From: Isohypsibius dastychi
Lineage: Eukaryota; Tardigrada; Eutardigrada; Parachela; Isohypsibiidae
Length of the DNA: 12,980 nt
Reading direction: 5' to 3'
Assembly: GCA_034696485.1 (NCBI GenBank)
Contig: JAQIWT010001025.1
Span: 1 to 12,980, forward strand
The translations under genes and the position numbers were made by a program. Below, in pieces: positions 8,323-12,980 of this stretch (the stretch's first letter is position 1; each line of letters begins with the position of its first letter). The notes under the pieces were generated by a model. It saw nothing but the letters and a program-made list of their open reading frames with translations. It had not been told where the DNA came from and did not search any database.

Positions 8323-9784
8323 ATGGCTGTCTTTTCTGCATTCCTCCTTGCGTGTTTGCTTATCGGGAATACCTTCGCAGGTCGCTTCATCAAGTTGACC
8401 TCAATTCCTGAAAGTTTCTCGAACAATTTTGCTTCTAGGAATACGACAGCGAAGACAAGCGGTGGGCCCTCCTGCAGCCAACGCATCGTCGTCCTCAACA
8501 GGGCAGATTCCAAATGGATCCATTGATTTGAACAACAATGCATATGCTTACTACTCTGACCCTACCTACTTCTACGCAAGCGCCGATGGCACCAACTCGG
8601 CTAGAGGACCTGGTGCGATCATTGGCTCTGTTTCGAGCGCAAATGCCAACACTCCAGTTCGCGACACTGGCATAGTGGTCTACGGAGTTGGCTCAGGAAC
8701 CAACCAGGGTCAAGCTGCTTCAGGTAGAGTAGGCTTCACTGATCGAATCGAATACTTGAACAGAGTGGTTTTGTTCAAGGTTCCTTATCCAATCTCGATA
8801 CCGGAGACATCTACATCGACCAAACTGGACTCACCGTCGAGTCGTCAGCTTCACTGGTTGGCCAGGGAACTAATGTCAACTTGAATTCTGTCGCCAATGC
8901 AGTCTTGACAGCACCTCGCTCCGCCCGTCATCGAAAGGTCAACAATAAAGCTGGTGAGTATTTGCCACCTTAGTTGATAACCGTTTCATCTCAGTCAGAC
9001 ATTTCAAACAAAAAACGTCCTACAGTGTCACCTTCTAGCAACCGTTAGCTTTGCCGGCCAAAATCTGACTTCTGACGTACTTCTCTAGGTGCTGCGGGTG
9101 TCGCGGCTGGTTCGCAGTCCACCTCGTACGCCAATGCGCCGCTGGGGGAATTTACCTTGAGTAACAGTGCACAATCCACTCACTACGATCAAAACAACAA
9201 CAACATCTACGGCGCCAGCAGTCCCGGTGCCGCTCCCTCTCCGTTTTTACAATCAATCGCCACCAGCGAAAACTCGGCCTCTGGTACGAACCCTGTCATC
9301 ATTTCATCATCGTCATCCAACGGCGCAACAGGTACATTTGGAGGAGTACTAGCTGGAAATGCCAACTCCGTCAACAGCGGACAAGCTGTGTCCGGTGGGT
9401 TGAAATACAGTATGGGTAACTACAAGATGACATATTTCACCTGTATGATCACCAGGTTCCTTGTCCGAGAACCATAGCGCAGAGGGCTATGCGGTCCCAG
9501 GTTTGTACGGGTCTTCCGGAGGCAATGGATACTCTCTCGTTGCTGGAGATGGAACAGGTGTAATTGCCAATTCGAGTGCGACATCAGACGCTAATGCGTG
9601 GGCAACAGAAACCCGGCGAAAGCGAATTGCGAAAAAGAATGCGAGGAAACAGGGTGCACCGGCTTCGAGGAGCCAAGTTCGACCGAGTGCGCACAGAGCT
9701 GCAGTGAGATCCAAGTCACCTGCCGCGAACCGAAATGTTGTCCGACCAGCGGTTAAACGCGTTGTTGTCTCACAAAGAGCCTGA
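8323..9784 (+). CDS. Gene A: secreted cysteine-free Asn/Ser/Gly/Ala-rich modular protein, family unknown
   Basis: Exons are 8323-8380, 8439-8723, 8780-8953, 9089-9394 and 9456-9784 (383 residues). All four introns are phase 1 and short (58, 56, 135 and 61 bp). Residues 1-19 form a signal peptide, and the only Cys lies in it. RQRR at 22-25, followed by Gln, is a furin-type site. Two related modules follow: exons 2+3 (Asn/Tyr/Ser-rich with YYSDPTYF, then GSLSN, ending in the basic RSARHRK) and exons 4+5 (TLSNSAQSTHYDQ, Ser/Asn-rich, then GSLSEN, ending at RRKR, 328-331). The last 56 residues hold 18 Lys/Arg and no acidic residue. Sequons occur at Asn 34 and 45. Intron 1 has a weak donor (GTCGCT); its position and phase match gene B, which supports it. 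I do not recognise the family. A secreted coat, fibre or matrix protein, or a processed precursor, is inference. Confidence 0.85.
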
Positions 9785-10577
9785 AACACCTTCAGATCGT
9801 TTGACCTTGTCAGTACAAGGGCTTTGCTAACTTCATCATTCTAGAACTGACAAGATGCTGTTTAACACACTAACCCTTATTCTGTCCGCTTTGGAATCTT
9901 GAGAGAACCATTCATTCTTGCATGCCTATAAACATATATTTATAAATATATTTTGCGAGTGATCCGGTCACCAGTAGATTGCATGTTGTACCTGTTCATG
10001 CCACTCGCTTTTTGCTACATTCTAAATCAACACTGGTGGTGACTTGTAATTAGTCAGCCGTTACTCTAAGACAAAAAATCGAACTTTGCTATCCTGAAAC
10101 TGAGGAAATGCAGATCCCATCGTCAGAAACACGAACAGTACAAAACTTGAACTTTATTCATGCGTGTCTCGCCACCCGGTCAGCCAGAAAAATCACCTGA
10201 ACTCCAGGATGGTTCCCGTTCTTAATTAGCAGGTTCTTTTCGTCTCAAGGTAGTTTATTTCAATTTCAATTTGTACCAACCGCTTAAGCGTGTGATGTAC
10301 TTTTTTGTGCGGTTAATGACTAACAGACAAAAACTGGTTGTGAAATCAGGCTCATGTACGCGGTCTTGTTTTTCTAAATCAAGGATCAAACTGGCCAATT
10401 CATCGAGGAATATTTGAGCATGGATCAAACACGGCACAGATAATCTGGCATATCAACAGTCACACTCACTTCCTGAACCTGCAGTTGTCAGCTCACGATG
10501 TGATAATTTGTTCATGCTACGTCCACGAGCTTCAAAGATTCCACACTTTTGTCAAGAAAGGTCATTTAACAAAGTGC
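9785..10577. other. Intergenic stretch downstream of gene A
   Basis: This contains the gene A 3' untranslated region. No AATAAA occurs on the plus strand soon after the stop; AT-rich sequence near 9925-9953 may supply a variant poly(A) signal. AATAAA-like words occur on the minus strand near 10151 and 10254. A minus-strand frame of 60 codons at 10255-10437 ends beside one of them but has no family match or promoter. Confidence 0.5.
9934..9951. repeat. 18-bp perfect AT palindrome
   Basis: ATATATTTATAAATATAT equals its own reverse complement over all 18 bases. It lies about 150 bp after the gene A stop codon, in the region where its 3' end would be expected, and could influence 3'-end formation or simply be AT-rich sequence. 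Confidence 0.8.
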
Positions 10578-10578
10578 C

Positions 10579-10605
10579 TATCCTATCTTATCTCATGTGT
10601 TTATC
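10579..10605 (+). promoter_or_regulatory. Cluster of four GATA-type motifs upstream of the Ly6 gene
   Basis: Four TATC cores (GATA on the minus strand) occur at 10579-10582, 10584-10587, 10589-10592 and 10602-10605, including AGATAA and TGATAA forms. The cluster ends about 117 bp before the Ly6 start codon. GATA factors drive gut and blood-cell genes in many animals; that they act here is inference. No TATA box is visible; a TCAGTC initiator-like word is at about 10664. Confidence 0.4.
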
Positions 10606-10721
10606 ACATTGAGCGAAAAGTCGAGCAAAACAGCAACTTCACCGTCCTTCAAGTGTACATTCAGTCAGGTTACGAATTGTCTACCGTGCTCGAAGTGTCG
10701 CCCAACAGCTCAGATCATACC

Positions 10722-11222
10722 ATGGCAGTTCTCACAGCGCTGAATTTGATTTGTTTTATTTTGATATCGCATGGAATCAGAACAGGTAAAAACGGCTTCA
10801 CCCTATTTGCTTAAAAAGTCAACTTTGAACTGTTCGCTGGTTGCAGGATATGGACTGAAATGCTATCAATGCAAAAATGACGAGGCAGGATGTATTGCTG
10901 GACAGAATCCTGACTTGGCTCCAATTCAGGAATGCGAAGATAATGTCTTGTCTGTGTGCAGCAGCCGAGTAATCACCAGTAAGTATAGTTCGTGCAGCGA
11001 AGAAATCTCTGCTTAAGTGACCGACCGTAAATCAACACTTGTCTTCCAGGCGTGTACCTCACTTTTTTCGGGATGTACACCGTAGTGAATACGACCCGTG
11101 GTTGTGCTCTACGCGCTAGTGATGAGCCGCAAAGCAGCTGTCGAATCAACCCTACGCCCCCAAACTTTGTCGCTTCTGACGACTACTGTTGGTGCTCGAC
11201 AGACCTTTGTTATCAGGAATGA
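10722..11222 (+). CDS. Secreted Ly6/uPAR (three-finger) domain protein, three exons
   Basis: Exons are 10722-10785, 10847-10978 and 11050-11222. The introns are 61 and 71 bp, both phase 1 (GTAAAA...TTGCAG and GTAAGT...TTCCAG), and the product is 122 residues. A signal peptide of about 18-21 residues is followed by one LU domain with the hallmark start LKCYQC, ten cysteines in all, a late CWCSTDLC block, and an N-glycosylation site (NTT) before the RGC cysteine. Family members fold as three disulfide-held loops and act as extracellular ligands or receptor modulators. The usual Asn after the last Cys is replaced by Tyr, the chain ends three residues later, and no hydrophobic GPI-anchor tail follows. 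The product therefore looks secreted rather than anchored, unless an alternative 3' exon exists. The start at 10722 has a strong context (ACCATGG) and begins the signal peptide directly; the open frame upstream of it is probably leader. Confidence 0.85.
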
Positions 11223-11366
11223 GCGCAGGTTCTGGATTTTCAGCTTATTGATCGAAAGCTCATTGCTCTCCTTGGTCAAACACAATTGCAAATTTTTCAG
11301 GTATCCATGCGATTTCAAATTCTAATCGAATCGGGCTGTTCTTCTGTTGTATTCAGTATTGGGGTG

Positions 11367-11372
11367 AATAAA
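11367..11372 (+). terminator. Poly(A) signal of the Ly6 gene
   Basis: AATAAA lies 145 bp after the stop codon of the Ly6 gene, within GGGTGAATAAAAAC. It is the only canonical signal in a suitable position and marks the likely 3' end of that transcript near 11385-11400. Confidence 0.65.
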
Positions 11373-12267
11373 AACTTTAAAATTAACCTCTCTGCATATT
11401 TCAAGCCATCCAGTGAATTGTAGAGTAATTGGAACATATGAAGGCCCAAACCTGAGGTGAGAGACTTCCTCGAAATACTGTGCAACCTGAGCACAGAGAC
11501 ATCCTGAGAGAGATGATCTCGGTAATCCTATGAAAAGCGAAATTCGGTAAGGGGTATACCCCCTTCCATGCTTTAATTCTCAAAGTATCTGTCCAGAAAA
11601 ACAACCAGTTGTCCGCTTTCCTGCTCTTAGTGGTTGAACTGTGTATCGTGAAATTGTATACCACTGTCTCATGAGCAAAATCAGGATCGTGAGCAAATCA
11701 ATACAAATCAATTTGGAGAAAATTGAATCGGCATGATCTGTGCCGTCAGCGCAAATGTTTACCGGACCAAATTAAATGTTTTTGATTCCCGGGGTAACAT
11801 CAATGCCATGACTCATCGCCATTGTTGTGCTAGGGGGAACAAATGATAGAACAAAATTCCAGAGCGGCCTAATTAGAAGTTGCATTCTCAAAAAGCGTGA
11901 TACCATAGAAAGTGCGCCATCATCTGATATGACTGGGAAAGCCAGGCACAATTAGATGTTTAATTCGCCGGCTCATCATACATTCAACAGAAGCAAATAA
12001 AGAGCCTCTGGGCGTTATTCTGTTGTTCACCTCAATCGTTGAAACATATGCAGAAAGTAACATGTCGCCGGCGCAACCAACTCGTCTTAGTGCGCAATTT
12101 TCCTTTGAAGGGACGTTGGCCTCAGAGGGTGAAGGTCATTTTTTTCCAGCAACAATAACCTTCAACAGGTTGTTTTTTCTCGAACCATAAATTAGCAAAC
12201 AGTTTTATCGTCTCGAAAACAATAAGCGCCGCTGGCGATTAATTTCGACAATAGCGCGGATCATCGG
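11373..12267. other. Intergenic stretch between Ly6 gene and gene B
   Basis: No gene is supported on either strand. The longest open frame is a minus-strand one (11401-11664) with no family resemblance or splice signals. The sequence has scattered small repeats such as AAATCAAT near 11696-11712. The upstream control region of gene B presumably lies in its last few hundred bases. Confidence 0.5.
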
Positions 12268-12302
12268 TATATAATAACACCTGCTCCAGTTAGTGATTCA
12301 GT
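12268..12302 (+). promoter_or_regulatory. Core promoter of gene B (TATA plus TCAGT initiator)
   Basis: TATATAAT at 12268-12275 is followed 32 bp later by ATTCAGTG, the arthropod-type initiator TCAGT, with its A at 12300. The start codon is at 12321, giving a leader of only about 20 nt. This is the clearest promoter in the window. Confidence 0.75.
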
Positions 12303-12320
12303 GCTGGAGCAAACTTTAAA

Positions 12321-12980
12321 ATGGCTTATCTTTCCACGCTGGTTCTGGTTGCTTGCTTGGTAGGACGAAGTCTTGCATGTAAGTTTGTTCTACCACCATT
12401 TTGACTATGACCTTTAACCGGATTTTGCAGCCTCGCACATCTGGAAGCGTCAGACACTCTCGAATGCCCAAGCCAACTCTAATTCCCAAGGGAGCATTCC
12501 AGACGGTAGTCTGACTCTCCAGAACTCTGCATATGTCTCTTACTCTGACCCGAATTATTTCTCCGCATCTGCTTATGGATCAAATTCGGCTAGTGGTCCG
12601 GGCGCCAGCATTTCGTCCAACTCCGTAGCCAATGTAGTAACGGGTAGCCAGGTCCCATTATCTGTTGAAGGAACCTCGAATGGACAAAGTAATGGCCAAA
12701 GCGCCACTGGTAAGCTTTTTATTTGTAACGGCACTTATTTATGATGTCCAAGAGCTGATCCTCAAAATGAACCACCTACCATCTGAATATCGTAATAAGT
12801 TGAATCTTTTTCTGTACTGTTTAGGAACGCTCACGAACAGCGACAATGCCAACATCTACATCAACTCGAACAGCCTAAGTGCAGGCGCATCATCATACAT
12901 CAACGGTGCAGGAACCGATATCCTATCGAATTCCATCGCAGACTCCAATGTCCAGGCACGCCGAAAGATCAGGCCGAAAA
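12321..12980 (+). CDS. Gene B: paralogue of gene A, secreted Asn/Ser/Gly/Ala-rich protein, 3' end outside the window
   Basis: Exons are 12321-12378, 12431-12709 and 12825 to beyond the window end; the introns are 52 and 115 bp, both phase 1, and about 164 residues are visible. The 58-nt first exon equals that of gene A and encodes a signal peptide ending in SLA. WKR followed by Gln (24-27) forms a dibasic cleavage-type site where gene A has RQRRQ. Exon 2 shares SIPDGS against QIPNGS and YSDPNYFSASA against YSDPTYFYASA, then GPGA, and ends GQSATG against GQAASG. Exon 3 shares GTLTN against GSLSN, and NIYI against DIYI, and reaches a basic block, QARRKIRPK, where gene A has RSARHRK. There is no Cys outside the signal peptide. 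Whether B has the second module and basic tail of A cannot be seen. Function is unknown. Confidence 0.85.

Noticed and set aside
9487-9789. 100-codon minus-strand open frame
   Set aside because: It lies antisense to exon 5 of gene A, and its openness follows from the codon bias of that exon.
10255-10437. 60-codon minus-strand frame ending next to an AATAAA
   Set aside because: It is short, has no ATG at its 5' limit, no promoter and no recognisable domain.
10485-10721. Upstream in-frame extension of the Ly6 protein
   Set aside because: It would bury the signal peptide in the middle of the protein. The Met at 10722 has a strong context and starts the signal peptide directly.
1-12980. CRISPR arrays, prokaryotic defence operons, ribosome binding sites
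   Set aside because: No regularly spaced repeats or operon structure exist. Introns, TATA/initiator promoters and a poly(A) signal show animal nuclear DNA.

Overview
This is animal nuclear DNA. Its protein genes are split by very short GT-AG introns (mostly 52-63 bp, with a few of 115-435 bp). They have TATA boxes about 32 bp upstream of initiator-like sites, very short 5' leaders and an AATAAA poly(A) signal. There is no bacterial operon layout. The short introns, the TCAGT-type initiator and the presence of a Rolling stone-like gene suggest a compact ecdysozoan genome, such as a tardigrade or a small arthropod. Species-level assignment is not possible from the sequence, and the tardigrade idea is only a guess.

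Layout. Positions 1-2.2 kb hold no convincing gene. They contain a degenerate tandem duplication, a C-rich degenerate repeat, a tRNA-like relic next to a 16-base poly-C run, and several perfect small hairpins. Positions 2.2-3.7 kb carry signs of a minus-strand gene that I could not assemble: a TATA/initiator pair, a signal-peptide-like start and two possible membrane or coding exons. A 42-bp inverted repeat with a 256-bp spacer lies over this stretch. Positions 4.3-6.04 kb hold a complete three-exon, six-membrane-segment Rolling stone (Rost)-like gene on the plus strand. Its first exon lies in a frame that simple ORF calling hides. Positions 6.04-8.2 kb show no supportable gene. Positions 8.25-9.78 kb hold gene A, a five-exon gene for a secreted, cysteine-free, Asn/Ser/Gly/Ala-rich modular protein with a strongly basic tail. 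Positions 10.7-11.4 kb hold a three-exon Ly6/three-finger secreted protein. Positions 12.27-12.98 kb hold gene B, a paralogue of gene A cut off by the window end.

The most interesting content is the A/B family. Both members have a 58-nt first exon, only phase-1 introns at equivalent places, basic cleavage-type sites just after the signal peptide, and a shared Tyr/Asp/Pro and Asn/Ser/Gly motif. Gene A appears to have doubled a two-exon module internally. I do not recognise the family; secreted structural, coating or precursor-peptide roles are inference only. Nothing shows that the Rost-like, Ly6 and A/B genes work in one pathway. What A, B and Ly6 share is being secreted products of small, compact genes.
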